Assembly (NCBI GenBank): GCA_022573655.1
Contig: JACZTO010000001.1
Location: 94,169-158,168, forward strand
Source: Pseudomonadota bacterium
Lineage (GTDB): Bacteria; Pseudomonadota; Gammaproteobacteria; Steroidobacterales; Woeseiaceae
Reading direction: 5' to 3'
DNA: 64,000 nucleotides
Each line of letters starts with the position of its first letter. Within the stretch, counting starts at the first letter, position 1. The position numbers and the translations under genes are program-made. The notes under the pieces were generated by a model, which worked only from the letters and a program-made list of their open reading frames with translations, did no database searches and had not been told where the DNA came from. Shown here piece by piece: positions 52,612 through 62,068 of the stretch.

Positions 52612-53487
52612 TTAGGGTTGAGCAGAGCGAAGTACGACATCAATGCGACGATTGAGGCTGCGGCCGTAACTCGTATTATTGTCAGCGAGCGGTTCGGACG
52701 ACCCGGCGCCGGTCACTATCGTTCGAGAAAGGTCAATTCCCCCGTGCTCTAAATAGTCGGCGACGGCATGTGCGCGCTGCAGGCTTAAGCGAAGATTCCA
52801 GGATTCCTCGCCCGATGCATCCGTATGGCCGGTTATCAATATTTCAGAATCGCGACAGGCATTAGCGAGCGCGACAATTCTCTCGAGTGCCGGATATGCG
52901 GAGCTCCGAAATACCGCGCTCGATTTCTCAAAGCGAATGGGTCCGGCTGTGAATTGACCAAGAGCCTGGTTACAACTGTCGGCAAGACGAAAATCGTTCG
53001 GGACTGTCAGCATGTCTGTACTCAGATTGACGTTGTCCGGTAACGACTGTCGCAAGTCCAGAAGGCGGTTGAGCCAAGCGGATTGATCTTCGGTGACACC
53101 ACGAATAACCAATGCATCGCGCGAAAGTACGGCATGTGCCGATAGCGTCCCGGCCAATGCGTAAAGTACCTGGATGCTGCTGTCGGCCCAGAAGTCTGGT
53201 AGCAGCGTAAACGGCTCAAGTGTTGTGGCAACCACACGGTTCGGGTAGCTGTCGGCCGCGGCTTGTAACAGGTCCTCTTCGTGCTGGCTGGACACGGTGT
53301 GTCCGGCGAGCCGGAGTTCTCCGCGTAGCCAGAATATTTCGAAACGCGGAAGATCGCTTTGGACTGGTTGTGATTGCGGCGGCTCGCCCGGATGGCCAGA
53401 ATCAAGAAACGGAGCGACAACCAGCCTGCATGCGAGAAATAGTGCGGCAGCGGTAATATAAGTACTAACCGCTGGTGTGTTGATCAC
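52612..53487 (-). CDS. OmpA-like peptidoglycan-binding domain protein
   Basis: A 291-residue protein. A short N-terminal hydrophobic helix (ITAAALFLACRLVVA) acts as anchor or signal. The middle part looks like a BON-like or unknown domain. The C-terminal OmpA domain (about 180-285) shows ILITGHTDASGEESWNLRLSLQRAHAVADYL and NRRIDVVL, which bind peptidoglycan. The GTG start overlaps the upstream coiled-coil gene by 23 bp, so the two are likely one operon. Confidence 0.83.
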   Translation of the reverse strand: MINTPAVSTYITAAALFLACRLVVAPFLDSGHPGEPPQSQPVQSDLPRFEIFWLRGELRLAGHTVSSQHEEDLLQAAADSYPNRVVATTLEPFTLLPDFWADSSIQVLYALAGTLSAHAVLSRDALVIRGVTEDQSAWLNRLLDLRQSLPDNVNLSTDMLTVPNDFRLADSCNQALGQFTAGPIRFEKSSAVFRSSAYPALERIVALANACRDSEILITGHTDASGEESWNLRLSLQRAHAVADYLEHGGIDLSRTIVTGAGSSEPLADNNTSYGRSLNRRIDVVLRSAQP

Positions 53488-54430
53488 GCAACTCCCGAGC
53501 CTGTCCTATCCAGTCCTCGCGATAGATACGGCTGCGAAAGCCCTTGAGGCGCTGTGCCACACGGTCGATTTCGTACTCGCTCATTTCGGCGATCTGTTCA
53601 AAGCGAAAGATACCCATTTCATTGAGCGTTTTTTCAATGGCCGGACCGATGCCTTTAATCTCTTGTAGATTGTCAGGCGCGTTGCCATCGTCGTGCAGCT
53701 CATCCTCGTCTGCGACATTGTCCGCTGCCACGAGATCGTCCTCGTCCTGCAGCTCGTCGACCGACTCATCGTCTTCGATTTCATGGGCATCGTTGGACGC
53801 GCCACCGCCATTGGCCAACGAAACGGGGTCATCGACGGGTGCCATGTGTGTTGGCTCAGTGCTGCTGGCGGCCTCGAGTTCAAGAATTCGTGTGCGTGTG
53901 ATTTCCAGGTCAGCCTCGAGTTGCTCTGCCTCTTCATTGCGCGCCCTGAATCGCTCGATCAATGGCGGCAAGCGGTTCTGCCAGTTTTCGAGTTCGCGGC
54001 CCAGTTTTTCAATCCTTTCGTCCTTCGCGATGTCGTCAGCGGTTTGGTCACCGGTCGCGGGCCTGTCTGTTTGCAGTTGATCTCGTTCGGTGATGGCTGT
54101 TTCAAGAGCGCTGCGAATTTCCTTGATCTCGCGCTGCAGTTCATCACGTTTTGCAAAGGCTTCCTGCACCGCCTCGGATAATTCTTTTGCTCGATTCTTG
54201 GCATCGGTGTTGGAAATCTGGAACTGATTCACTTGTTCCATCAGTTCCTTGTTTTGTTTGACGAGACGTTCGTGCTCATTGCGTTGTGCCTCGATCTGCT
54301 CCTGCCATCCTGCACTCACTGCGGCTTTTTCATCCGCGGATCGGTGCCCACGTAGTATCCACCCGATGACGATACCAATGAAGGCCATTGCGGCCAGTGC
54401 TGCGATTTCTATGACGGTGATTTCAGGCAT
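53465..54430 (-). CDS. Membrane-anchored coiled-coil protein with C-terminal helix-hairpin-helix
   Basis: A 321-residue protein. One N-terminal transmembrane helix (IEIAALAAMAFIGIVIGWIL), then about 170 residues of coiled coil, an acidic low-complexity stretch (DDESVDELQDEDDLV) and a C-terminal helix-hairpin-helix region (NLQEIKGIGPAIEKTLNEMGI). The HHH fold is like those in ribosomal L21-type and 30S-binding proteins. It may link the membrane with nucleic acid or a protein partner. The OmpA gene overlaps it. Confidence 0.78.
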   Translation of the reverse strand: MPEITVIEIAALAAMAFIGIVIGWILRGHRSADEKAAVSAGWQEQIEAQRNEHERLVKQNKELMEQVNQFQISNTDAKNRAKELSEAVQEAFAKRDELQREIKEIRSALETAITERDQLQTDRPATGDQTADDIAKDERIEKLGRELENWQNRLPPLIERFRARNEEAEQLEADLEITRTRILELEAASSTEPTHMAPVDDPVSLANGGGASNDAHEIEDDESVDELQDEDDLVAADNVADEDELHDDGNAPDNLQEIKGIGPAIEKTLNEMGIFRFEQIAEMSEYEIDRVAQRLKGFRSRIYREDWIGQARELRDQHTSG

Positions 54431-54460
54431 TCAAAATTCCCATTGGTTGCATTATCAGGT

Positions 54461-55678
54461 TCAGGAGGCGAGTTGCACCTTCTCCATTGTGGCGATAACT
54501 GCGCTGATTTGCTGCACGGCCCAGTCAATCTCGGCTTTGTTGATAACCAGCGGAGGAGCTAGCCGGACAACTGTCTCATGCGTTTCCTTGCTAAGGAGTC
54601 CGCGCGACATCAGTGCTTCGCATATCGATCGGGCGCTGGTAAGAGATGGATCGATTTCGACTCCTATGAATAGCCCTTTGCCGCGAATGTCGCTTATCAA
54701 CGGGCTGTCGATGTCGCGCAGCTGCTGCAACAAATAGTCACCCATCTCCGCACTTCTCGCTGCGAGATCGTCCTCAACGATAATATTCAACGCCTCAAGT
54801 CCAATAGCCGCGCCCAGCGGATTGCCGCCGAAAGTGCTGCCGTGATCGCCGGGAGTAAACACCTCCATAACTTCACGCCGTGCGAGAAACATTGACACGG
54901 GCATAATTCCACCGCCGAGCGCCTTGCCGAGAATCAGTCCATCAGGGACCACGCCATCGTGATCAGATGCGAGAAACTTGCCCGTGCGCCCGAGTCCGGT
55001 CTGGATCTCATCACAGATAAGCAAGACGTTGTGCTCGCGGCAAAGATCTGCGGCGGCACTCAGGTAGCCCTCTGGTGGCACGACGATACCGCCCTCACCT
55101 TGAATCGGCTCCACGATAAATGCCGCGGTATTGACGTTAATTGCAGCTCGCAAGGCTTCGATATTGCCGTAGTCGACGATACGGAAGCCCGGCGGAAACG
55201 GTCCGAAGCCCTCCTGGTATTGCGCTTCGTCAGACATTGCTACGGCAGCAATAGTGCGGCCGTGAAAGTTGCCGCTGCAGCAAATGATCTCGGCCTGATT
55301 GTCTGCAACGCCTTTGACGGTGTATGCCCACTTGCGTGCGGCCTTGATGGCTGTTTCGACAGCCTCGGCGCCGGTGTTCATCGGCATAGCCATGTCTTGC
55401 CCTGTCAGTTTGCAGGCAAGCTCAAGAAAGGGCCCGAGTTTGTCGGTGTAAAACGCGCGCGAGACGATCGTCAGCGTTGCTACCTGTTCCCTGACAACGG
55501 CGACAAGTCGCGGATGGGCGTGACCATGACTGACCGCGGAATAGGCGCTCATCATATCCAGGTATTTCTTACCGTTCTCGTCCCACACGAAAACACCTTC
55601 GCCGCGCGTCAGTACAACGGGCAGTGGGTGATAATTGTGTGCGCAATACTGCGCTTCGAGGCTCATACTGGCACTCAT
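54461..55678 (-). CDS. rocD: Ornithine--oxo-acid aminotransferase
   Basis: A 405-residue class III PLP aminotransferase. Key segments: MPMNTGAEAVETAIKAARKW, SGNFHGRTIAAVAMS, EPIQGEGGIVVPPEGYL, CDEIQTGLGRTGK, and the PLP Lys in ILGKALGGG near 250. These match ornithine aminotransferases, which make glutamate semialdehyde from ornithine. ATG 55678 fits the family N-terminus; the track start (55738) adds 20 residues. proC at 58162, which would consume the product, is in the same window but not adjacent. Confidence 0.88.
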   Translation of the reverse strand: MSASMSLEAQYCAHNYHPLPVVLTRGEGVFVWDENGKKYLDMMSAYSAVSHGHAHPRLVAVVREQVATLTIVSRAFYTDKLGPFLELACKLTGQDMAMPMNTGAEAVETAIKAARKWAYTVKGVADNQAEIICCSGNFHGRTIAAVAMSDEAQYQEGFGPFPPGFRIVDYGNIEALRAAINVNTAAFIVEPIQGEGGIVVPPEGYLSAAADLCREHNVLLICDEIQTGLGRTGKFLASDHDGVVPDGLILGKALGGGIMPVSMFLARREVMEVFTPGDHGSTFGGNPLGAAIGLEALNIIVEDDLAARSAEMGDYLLQQLRDIDSPLISDIRGKGLFIGVEIDPSLTSARSICEALMSRGLLSKETHETVVRLAPPLVINKAEIDWAVQQISAVIATMEKVQLAS

Positions 55679-55783
55679 AACTTCACCGTTAGTTTTCCGT
55701 TCGCCCCGCTCAGCGGAGCCGGTATTGCCTAAGGTCATAATTTTACAGCAGTATCAACGAAACTCGCTACCCCGAGGACACCA

Positions 55784-56440
55784 ATGTCAAATGCACCTCA
55801 AGTGAGCAAGCTATTCATCGATGGGCCGGCTGGGCAATTGGAGGCTGTATTGGAGGTAGCGGCGCAGCAGGTCCCCGCTGGAAATGTCGTTGTTTGTCAT
55901 CCACACCCGCAGCAAGGTGGCAACCTGAATAACAAAGTCACGTACACGCTCGCGAGAGCCTTTTTGCGCCTGGGATTCACCGCTTTGCGCTTCAATTTCC
56001 GTGGCACAGGGAAAAGTGAGGGTGAGTTCGACAACGGTGTTGGTGAGTTGAATGATGCCCTGACGGCAATCGAGTGGATGCGCAACAAACACCGCCAGGA
56101 ACCCCTCTGGGTTGCAGGCTTTTCATTTGGCGCAGCGATTGCGGTCAAGGCGGCGGCAGTTACATCGGTTGACGGGCTGATCAGTGTTGCGCCGGCCATA
56201 AGCCGAGTTAACGAAAATAGAATGGACGCGGAGTTACAAGTGCAGCCCGATTGTCCATGGCTCATTGTGCAGGGTGATCAGGACGAACTCGTCGACGTTG
56301 AAGAGACGATAGAGTGGGTGAATAGTCTGGAGCCCGGGCCGGAATTATTAATTATTCCCGGTGGTGAACACTTCTTTCACGGTCGTTTGATCGATTTGCG
56401 CGAGTCGGTTATGGAATTTGTATTGGCCGCAGGAACTTGA
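55784..56440 (+). CDS. Alpha/beta hydrolase (KTSC/HPHP-type)
   Basis: A 218-residue serine hydrolase. It starts with the HPHPQQGGNLNNKV signature of a large cytoplasmic alpha/beta-hydrolase group, has the nucleophile in GFSFGA (S114), and ends with Asp (GDQDELVD) and His (GGEHFFHGR). No signal peptide is present. The physiological substrate is unknown. It is divergent from rocD. Confidence 0.85.
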   Translation: MSNAPQVSKLFIDGPAGQLEAVLEVAAQQVPAGNVVVCHPHPQQGGNLNNKVTYTLARAFLRLGFTALRFNFRGTGKSEGEFDNGVGELNDALTAIEWMRNKHRQEPLWVAGFSFGAAIAVKAAAVTSVDGLISVAPAISRVNENRMDAELQVQPDCPWLIVQGDQDELVDVEETIEWVNSLEPGPELLIIPGGEHFFHGRLIDLRESVMEFVLAAGT

Positions 56441-56452
56441 AACCGCAGATGC

Positions 56453-56479
56453 AAAAAAGCCGGACCCAGTCCGGTTCTT
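56453..56479. terminator. Bidirectional terminator hairpin
   Basis: CCGGAC-cca-GTCCGG with six A before the stem and TTCTT after it. It lies between the hydrolase stop and the convergent HU-like gene, so it can serve both. Confidence 0.65.
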
Positions 56480-56537
56480 GAGCTGTACATGAAGACCTGC
56501 AGGCCAAACCGCATTCGCGGCTAACTCGGCTTCTGCC

Positions 56538-56858
56538 TCATACCATATCTTTCAGGCCTTTCAGCGCAGAAACTTTGACAACTCTTGTCGCAGGCTTGGC
56601 CTTGAACATCATTTCTTCGCCCGTGAACGGGTTTGTACCCATGCGAGCTTCGCGCGCCGGCTTATTCACAACACGCATTTTCAAAAGGCCAGGAACGGTA
56701 AAAATTCCTGCCGCGTTCCTGCCACCAAGGTTTTCCTTGATCTGGCCGTTAAGTGATTCGAATACTGCCGCTACATCCTTGCGAGCCAGACCTGTGTCGT
56801 CGACAATCTTTGCGTAAATTTCAGACTTGGTCGGTGGCTTTTTAGTATTTGCTGCCAT
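56538..56858 (-). CDS. HU/IHF-family DNA-binding protein
   Basis: A 106-residue protein with the HU fold: helices KSEIYAKIVDDTGLARKDVAAVFESL and the arm region VVNKPAREARMGTNPFTGEEMMFKAKPATRVVKVSALKGLKD. It is longer than HU (90) with an N-terminal basic extension and no clear GRNP core (the arm reads ARMGTNPFTG). It binds and bends DNA. I call it HU-like rather than hupA/B. Confidence 0.9.
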   Translation of the reverse strand: MAANTKKPPTKSEIYAKIVDDTGLARKDVAAVFESLNGQIKENLGGRNAAGIFTVPGLLKMRVVNKPAREARMGTNPFTGEEMMFKAKPATRVVKVSALKGLKDMV

Positions 56859-56968
56859 GAAAAACTGACTCCTCAGAAAAACAAAAGTGGGCTAACGTCC
56901 AATTGGAAAGCAGCGCGACGATACCACACTATTCAGGCCAGATACGCACTGCTCTGCAGCGAAGACAA

Positions 56969-57451
56969 TCAATCCGTATAAAATTGTTTCTTGAAGCGTA
57001 CGTTCGTTGGCAAAATGACACCTTCTGGTTTCACACTGATGTCAAATATCAGCCATTCTCTGTTCGCGACGGGTGTCTCGCCAATATAATAAATCGCGGC
57101 GGTAGGTCCCGCCTCGTCAATGCGTCTCATTGTGACGTTCTTCAGCTGGCTGGTCAGATTTACAGTCTTGACTTTTATTTCCGCGGGGACTGGCAGATTG
57201 TCTTCTTTTCGGATGACGGAAACATTGAGCATCGCGCGATCCTTGCTGCGCACAATGTTGTACTCACGCGCAACTAAAGGAGGTAGCTGGTCGGTAGACT
57301 GCGCGCTAAAGTGGACGATGTGGTCGCCGATGTCTGCCGAAGAGGCGCCAGCCGGAAGAGCTTCCGGCACCTCGGTCGGGCCTCCAGCGCCACCGCAGGC
57401 TGCAAGCAAACCGAGTAGTGACACAGAAACCAATGCTGCTCTGAGAATCAT
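56969..57451 (-). CDS. DUF4426 family lipoprotein
   Basis: A 160-residue lipoprotein (lipobox LLAAC near residue 19) with the DUF4426 pattern: GDHIVHFSAQSTDQLPPLVAREYNIVRSKDRAMLNVSV and FKKQF at the end. The periplasmic role is unknown. In pseudomonads and relatives this gene follows metX-metW and yggT. Here yggT lies 146 bp away and metXW is missing. Confidence 0.82.
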   Translation of the reverse strand: MILRAALVSVSLLGLLAACGGAGGPTEVPEALPAGASSADIGDHIVHFSAQSTDQLPPLVAREYNIVRSKDRAMLNVSVIRKEDNLPVPAEIKVKTVNLTSQLKNVTMRRIDEAGPTAAIYYIGETPVANREWLIFDISVKPEGVILPTNVRFKKQFYTD

Positions 57452-57597
57452 GATACGAGCCCCTTTTGACTCTCACTATAAACCATTACCGGCGGATGAG
57501 GAATTGCTTGTGTCGATGGGATTGGCCGCGCAACAGTTCAATTGCTGACGGTGCAATCCTTGAAAATTCAGCGATCAGCTTTATAACGGCAATGGCG

Positions 57598-58158
57598 CTA
57601 AATCCCTATTGGCTTGAACCCATTCACGACAATCGTAACCGCTATCAGCAGGATGATCGCAAATATTGGCGAAATATCGAACCCACCCATCGCTGGAATC
57701 AGGCGCCTGATAGGTCGCAAAACCGGCTCGGTCAAGGTCGTGATTATTGTCGTTGCCGGATTGTAGCTACCAGGCGAAATCCAGCTCAGGACGATGCGAA
57801 TGAAAATGGCGTAAACGAATAAGTACACCGACAGTACAGTCAGTTTGACGAGCGCAGTAACAGCGATCGGACCCATGGCGGCTGAGGTTTTCAGGATCAG
57901 CAGTAAGAGTACGATCGTCAAATACTGAACAACAAAGGCGACCAATATCGTCGCTGTATCCAAACGACCAAAGGATGGCACGATGCGCCGTACCGGGATA
58001 ACCAACGGTGATGTTATACGCAGAATGCCCTGCGCCAACGGATTGCGAAAATCCGCGCGCAACCACGGCATCCAGAAGCGTAACATCAGAACCAGCAGAT
58101 ACAGGCTTGTCACGGCATTGATAATGAAGACTAGGGCTAACGAAAGATTTGCTGGCAT
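57598..58158 (-). CDS. yggT: YggT family membrane protein
   Basis: A 186-residue protein with two YggT repeats, each with paired hydrophobic helices and the motif FWMPWLRADFRNPLAQGILRITSPLVIPVRRIVP and its C-terminal counterpart (PVLRPIRRLIPAMGGFDISPI). Function is not settled; relatives are linked to osmotic tolerance. It lies 3 bp after proC. Confidence 0.92.
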   Translation of the reverse strand: MPANLSLALVFIINAVTSLYLLVLMLRFWMPWLRADFRNPLAQGILRITSPLVIPVRRIVPSFGRLDTATILVAFVVQYLTIVLLLLILKTSAAMGPIAVTALVKLTVLSVYLFVYAIFIRIVLSWISPGSYNPATTIITTLTEPVLRPIRRLIPAMGGFDISPIFAIILLIAVTIVVNGFKPIGI

Positions 58159-58161
58159 TGA

Positions 58162-59001
58162 TCAGTCCTGGTTGGCTTGATGAGTTGTGTTGGCGAGATC
58201 TTGCGCGCGATCACGTGCAGCGGTCAGCGCGGTGTTGAAGATATCACGAACACCCTGACTCTCGAGGCTGTCGAGTGCGGCGGCAGTCGTGCCACCCGGC
58301 GATCGAACCCGGGCAATCAGGGTTTCCATGGTTGCATCTGAACTTGCCGCCAGTGCCGCCGCGCCGCGCGCGGTCTCGAGGGCCAGTTGCCGCGCAACAT
58401 TTTCATCAAGCCCGAGGTCCTGGCCAGTTTTCGCAAGCATGTCGATGAGCAGGTAAAAGTATGCAGGCCCACTACCGGAAATCGCCGTGACCACATCTAT
58501 GTCGGCTTCAGTGGGTACCTGGACCACAGCACCAACAGCGGACATGATGTTGCAGGCAGCCGCCAGCTGGCGTTGCGTCGTTTTTTTGTTCGCGAAGATA
58601 CCTGAAATGCCCTGACGCAAGAGTGCAGGTTGATTGGGCATGATGCGCACTACGGCCAAACCGCCGCCGAGCCAGTCATCGATATCTGTGCTGCGGATTC
58701 CGGCTGCAACCGAGATAATCAACGCTCTTGTTGCTTGAATCGTGCTGGCGAGTTGTCGACATACAGAGGCGAGCACCTGCGGTTTGACCGCAAGCACCAC
58801 AATTTCGGCCGCGCCAACCACGTCGTTATTGTCTTCGCTGACAATGACACCGGGCAAGTCGCGCGACAGGGCGTCACGCTGTTTTGCCAGCGGCTCGGCA
58901 ATCAAGATTTTTCCTGCCTTGTAATCGCCAGCTATCATTCCCGCAACAATTGCGCGGGTCATATTGCCGCCACCAACAAACGCGACTTTTTGGTATTTCA
59001 T
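58162..59001 (-). CDS. proC: Pyrroline-5-carboxylate reductase
   Basis: A 279-residue ProC that reduces P5C to proline with NAD(P)H. GGGNMTRAIVAGM is the dinucleotide motif, VLAVKPQVL and the C-terminal SPGGTTAAALDSLES are family signatures. The start ATG 59001 has AAGGAC upstream; the track start (59028) overlaps yggS. The order yggS-proC-yggT is conserved in gammaproteobacteria. Confidence 0.95.
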   Translation of the reverse strand: MKYQKVAFVGGGNMTRAIVAGMIAGDYKAGKILIAEPLAKQRDALSRDLPGVIVSEDNNDVVGAAEIVVLAVKPQVLASVCRQLASTIQATRALIISVAAGIRSTDIDDWLGGGLAVVRIMPNQPALLRQGISGIFANKKTTQRQLAAACNIMSAVGAVVQVPTEADIDVVTAISGSGPAYFYLLIDMLAKTGQDLGLDENVARQLALETARGAAALAASSDATMETLIARVRSPGGTTAAALDSLESQGVRDIFNTALTAARDRAQDLANTTHQANQD

Positions 59002-59024
59002 CCGTTCGTCCTTCAGCCGTTTTC

Positions 59025-59711
59025 TCAACCGGTCCTTTTGCCAAACAACGCGCTGCCGATGCGTACAATCGTTGCGCCCTCGTGAATCGCGGCGCGGTAG
59101 TCGCCACTCATTCCCATTGACAAGGTGTCCGTGTCTATTCCGTCAGCACGCAAAGCATCCGCCATCTCCCTGAGTCTTGCAAAAGGTAATCGTTGTGCAG
59201 CGAAATCAGACCGGAGGACAGGCAGGCACATCAGTCCACGTAGCTTGAGATTCGGCAACTCGGAACAGGCAACAGCAAGCCTTGGGAGTTCGGCAACTGT
59301 AATGCCTGACTTGCCGTCATCGTCGTCAACGTTGATCTGCAGGCAAATATTCAAATGTCCGAGATCCTTCGGCCGCTGTCGGCTGAGACGTTCGGCAGTT
59401 TTTAGTTTGTCGATGGTGTGAACCCAGTCAAAGTTCTCAGCGACGACTCGTGTTTTATTGTTCTGCAGGTGCCCGATAAAGTGCCAGATCAGATCGTCAG
59501 CGACGGTCTGGTTGATTTTTTGCAGGCCCTCCTGAACGAAATTCTCGCCGAAGTCACGTTGTCCCGCGGCGGCAGCCGCGAGAATCTTGTCCAGGGGCTG
59601 TTTCTTGCTCACCGCGAGCAATTTGACGGCGTCCCGGGGGTAACCGGCCTCGACCGCCGTATCAGCCAGGGAATCGTGGATTAAGGCTAGGTTTTCCGTG
59701 ACTCCAATCAC
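59025..59711 (-). CDS. yggS: YggS family PLP homeostasis protein
   Basis: A 228-residue PLP-binding protein of the alanine-racemase-like fold, without racemase activity, that buffers pyridoxal phosphate. VKLLAVSKKQPLDKI carries the PLP lysine; GENFVQEGLQKI, WHFIGHLQNNKTR and LSMGMSGDYRAAIHEGATIVRIGSALFG complete the signature. The start is GTG 59711. It is divergent from pilT, with 84 bp between them. Confidence 0.94.
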   Translation of the reverse strand: MIGVTENLALIHDSLADTAVEAGYPRDAVKLLAVSKKQPLDKILAAAAAGQRDFGENFVQEGLQKINQTVADDLIWHFIGHLQNNKTRVVAENFDWVHTIDKLKTAERLSRQRPKDLGHLNICLQINVDDDDGKSGITVAELPRLAVACSELPNLKLRGLMCLPVLRSDFAAQRLPFARLREMADALRADGIDTDTLSMGMSGDYRAAIHEGATIVRIGSALFGKRTG

Positions 59712-59795
59712 GTTTTAGTCCAATTGCTTCGCTATACTAGGCCCACTTCGTTCCGGGTTATGGTAAGTCCGGGATGTTATCCGAGAGGGAGAGAT

Positions 59796-60836
59796 ATGGC
59801 AGTTGATGTGGCCCAGCTATTGCAGTTCGCCGTAAAAAACAACGCCTCTGACCTGCACTTGTCAGCAGGCGTGCCGCCCATGATTCGTGTTGATGGCGAC
59901 ATGAAGCGTGTCAACATGCCGGCGCTCACTCACAAAGATGTCAATAGCATGGTGTACGACATCATGAATGACAAGCAGCGCAAAGATTACGAGGAGTTTC
60001 TGGAGACCGACTTCTCGTTCGAAATACCAAAAGTGGCGCGTTTTCGCGTCAACGCGTTCAATCAGAATCGTGGCTCGGCTGCCGTTTTCAGGACTATTCC
60101 TTCCGAGATTCTGAGCCTCGAAGATCTTGGTGCACCCGCTATATTCAAAGATATTGCGATGTACCCGCGTGGCATCGTATTGGTGACTGGACCGACTGGC
60201 TCCGGCAAGTCCACCACGCTGGCCGCCATGGTCGATTACATTAACGACAACAAGCCCGATCACATCCTCACTATTGAGGATCCGATCGAGTTCGTGCATG
60301 AATCCAAGAAATCATTGATTAATCAGCGCGAAGTCCACCGCGATACGCTGGGCTTTAACGAAGCGCTGCGATCGGCGTTACGCGAGGACCCCGATGTCAT
60401 TATGGTTGGCGAGCTGCGCGATCTCGAAACGATCCGCCTTGCGCTCACGGGCGCCGAGACCGGCCACCTTGTGTTTGGCACCCTACACACGAGTTCAGCG
60501 GCCAAGACAATCGACCGTATTGTTGACGTATTTCCTGCTGCAGAAAAAGAAATGGTCCGCGCGATGCTTTCCGAGTCATTGCGCGCGGTAATTTCACAGA
60601 CTCTGCTGAAGAAAGTGGGTGGCGGGCGAATTGCGGCACATGAAATCATGATCGGTACGCCGGCAATTAGAAACCTGATCCGCGAAGGCAAGATTGCACA
60701 GATGTACTCAGCCATTCAAACAGGCCAGGGGCAAGGAATGCAGACGCTGGACCAGAACCTGTCGGAGCTGCTGGCGAAGGGTTTGATCAACAAAGAAGAA
60801 GCACGCTATAAGGCGGTGAACAAGGAAAATTTCTAA
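59796..60836 (+). CDS. pilT: Type IV pilus retraction ATPase PilT
   Basis: A 346-residue hexameric ATPase that disassembles pili at the inner membrane. Walker A GPTGSGKSTT near 133, Asp box ILTIEDPIEF, Walker B DVIMVGELRD and the His box TLHTSSAAKTID are all present. The C-terminal AIRNLIREGK motif, known to be needed for retraction by PilT, is intact. ATG 59796 follows GAGAGGGAGAG; the longer frame lies in the promoter. A TATACT box at 59733 may be the -10. Confidence 0.97.
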   Translation: MAVDVAQLLQFAVKNNASDLHLSAGVPPMIRVDGDMKRVNMPALTHKDVNSMVYDIMNDKQRKDYEEFLETDFSFEIPKVARFRVNAFNQNRGSAAVFRTIPSEILSLEDLGAPAIFKDIAMYPRGIVLVTGPTGSGKSTTLAAMVDYINDNKPDHILTIEDPIEFVHESKKSLINQREVHRDTLGFNEALRSALREDPDVIMVGELRDLETIRLALTGAETGHLVFGTLHTSSAAKTIDRIVDVFPAAEKEMVRAMLSESLRAVISQTLLKKVGGGRIAAHEIMIGTPAIRNLIREGKIAQMYSAIQTGQGQGMQTLDQNLSELLAKGLINKEEARYKAVNKENF

Positions 60837-60877
60837 GGTTGCCGCGTGAGCTGGCAACTTGATGGGAGATCACGACA

Positions 60878-62035
60878 ATGGAACGCGAACAAGCGGTACG
60901 ACTAACGCAGAACCTGTTGCGCAAAATGGTCGAACGGGACGGTTCGGATCTGTTTCTCACGGCGGCTTTTCCGCCGGCGATTAAAGTCGACGGCGTGATT
61001 CATAAAGCCACGGATACACCTCTGTCAGCAGAACAGGCTGCGATCATGGTGCGTTCGATCATGAACGACAAGCAGATCAAGGAATTTGACGCAACCAAGG
61101 AATGTAATTTCGCTATCGCGCCGCAAGGCATCGGGCGCTTTCGCGTCAGTGCGTTCATTCAGCAGGGCATGGTTGGAGCGGTGCTGCGTACCATTACGAC
61201 CGAAATACCGACGCTCGGAGATCTGGAGCTGCCGCCGATTCTGAAAGATGTAGTGATGAACAAGCACGGCCTGTGCATCATCGTGGGCGGTACAGGCTCG
61301 GGTAAGTCAACGACACTGGCCGCGATGATCGGGCACCGCAATGAAAATTCTCGCGGGCACATCATTTCAATTGAGGATCCAATTGAGTATGTCCATCCGC
61401 ACAAAGGTTGCGTCATTACGCAGCGTGAGGTTGGTGTTGATACTGAATCCTGGCACGCTGCCTTGAAGAACACTCTGCGCCAGGCGCCAGATGTCATTCT
61501 CATCGGTGAGATACGTGACAAAGAGACAATGTCATATGGCATCCAGTTCGCCGAGACGGGCCATCTATGCCTTGCAACGCTGCACGCTAACAGTGCCAAC
61601 CAGGCCCTGGACCGCATCATCAACTTTTTCCCGGAAGAGCGCCGTCAACAGCTGTTGATGGATCTCTCATTGAATACCAAGGCCTTCATTTCGCAACGCC
61701 TGGTGCCCCGCGAAGGCGGTATCGGGCGCGTAGCAGCGATGGAAATCATGCTCAATACGCCGTTGGTGCAGGACCTGATCTTCAAGGGCGCAGTAGGGCA
61801 AATTAAGGAAATTATGGCCAAGTCGACCCGATTGGGCATGCAGACGTTTGACCAATCATTGTTTACCCTCTACGAGGATAGGGTGATTTCCTACGAAGAA
61901 GCCATGCGCAACGCCGATTCGAAGAACGAACTCAGATTACGCATTAAGCTCGAGAGCAAGCGTGAATCTTCGCTTGCGGACCAGCAGTCAGAAAGCCTGC
62001 ATATCATGGATGAGGATACGGCTCAGACCTTCTGA
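60878..62035 (+). CDS. pilU: PilT-dependent retraction ATPase PilU
   Basis: A 385-residue ATPase. Walker A GGTGSGKSTT near 138, Walker B DVILIGEIRD and His box TLHANSANQALD are complete. The C-terminal segment TPLVQDLIFKGAVGQIKEIM replaces PilT's AIRNLIRE, as in PilU. A long polar tail ends the protein. PilU works only with PilT. It lies 41 bp after pilT. Confidence 0.95.
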   Translation: MEREQAVRLTQNLLRKMVERDGSDLFLTAAFPPAIKVDGVIHKATDTPLSAEQAAIMVRSIMNDKQIKEFDATKECNFAIAPQGIGRFRVSAFIQQGMVGAVLRTITTEIPTLGDLELPPILKDVVMNKHGLCIIVGGTGSGKSTTLAAMIGHRNENSRGHIISIEDPIEYVHPHKGCVITQREVGVDTESWHAALKNTLRQAPDVILIGEIRDKETMSYGIQFAETGHLCLATLHANSANQALDRIINFFPEERRQQLLMDLSLNTKAFISQRLVPREGGIGRVAAMEIMLNTPLVQDLIFKGAVGQIKEIMAKSTRLGMQTFDQSLFTLYEDRVISYEEAMRNADSKNELRLRIKLESKRESSLADQQSESLHIMDEDTAQTF

Positions 62036-62068
62036 GCTACAAGGAATGGGAACTGGGAACGCTGATAA

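Noticed and set aside
53544-54080. 178-codon plus-strand ORF, very Ser-rich
   Set aside because: Antisense shadow of the coiled-coil gene; the serine-rich composition mirrors its acidic/Ala codons.
54959-55732. 257-codon plus-strand ORF opposite rocD
   Set aside because: Antisense shadow of a confidently identified aminotransferase; no domain visible.
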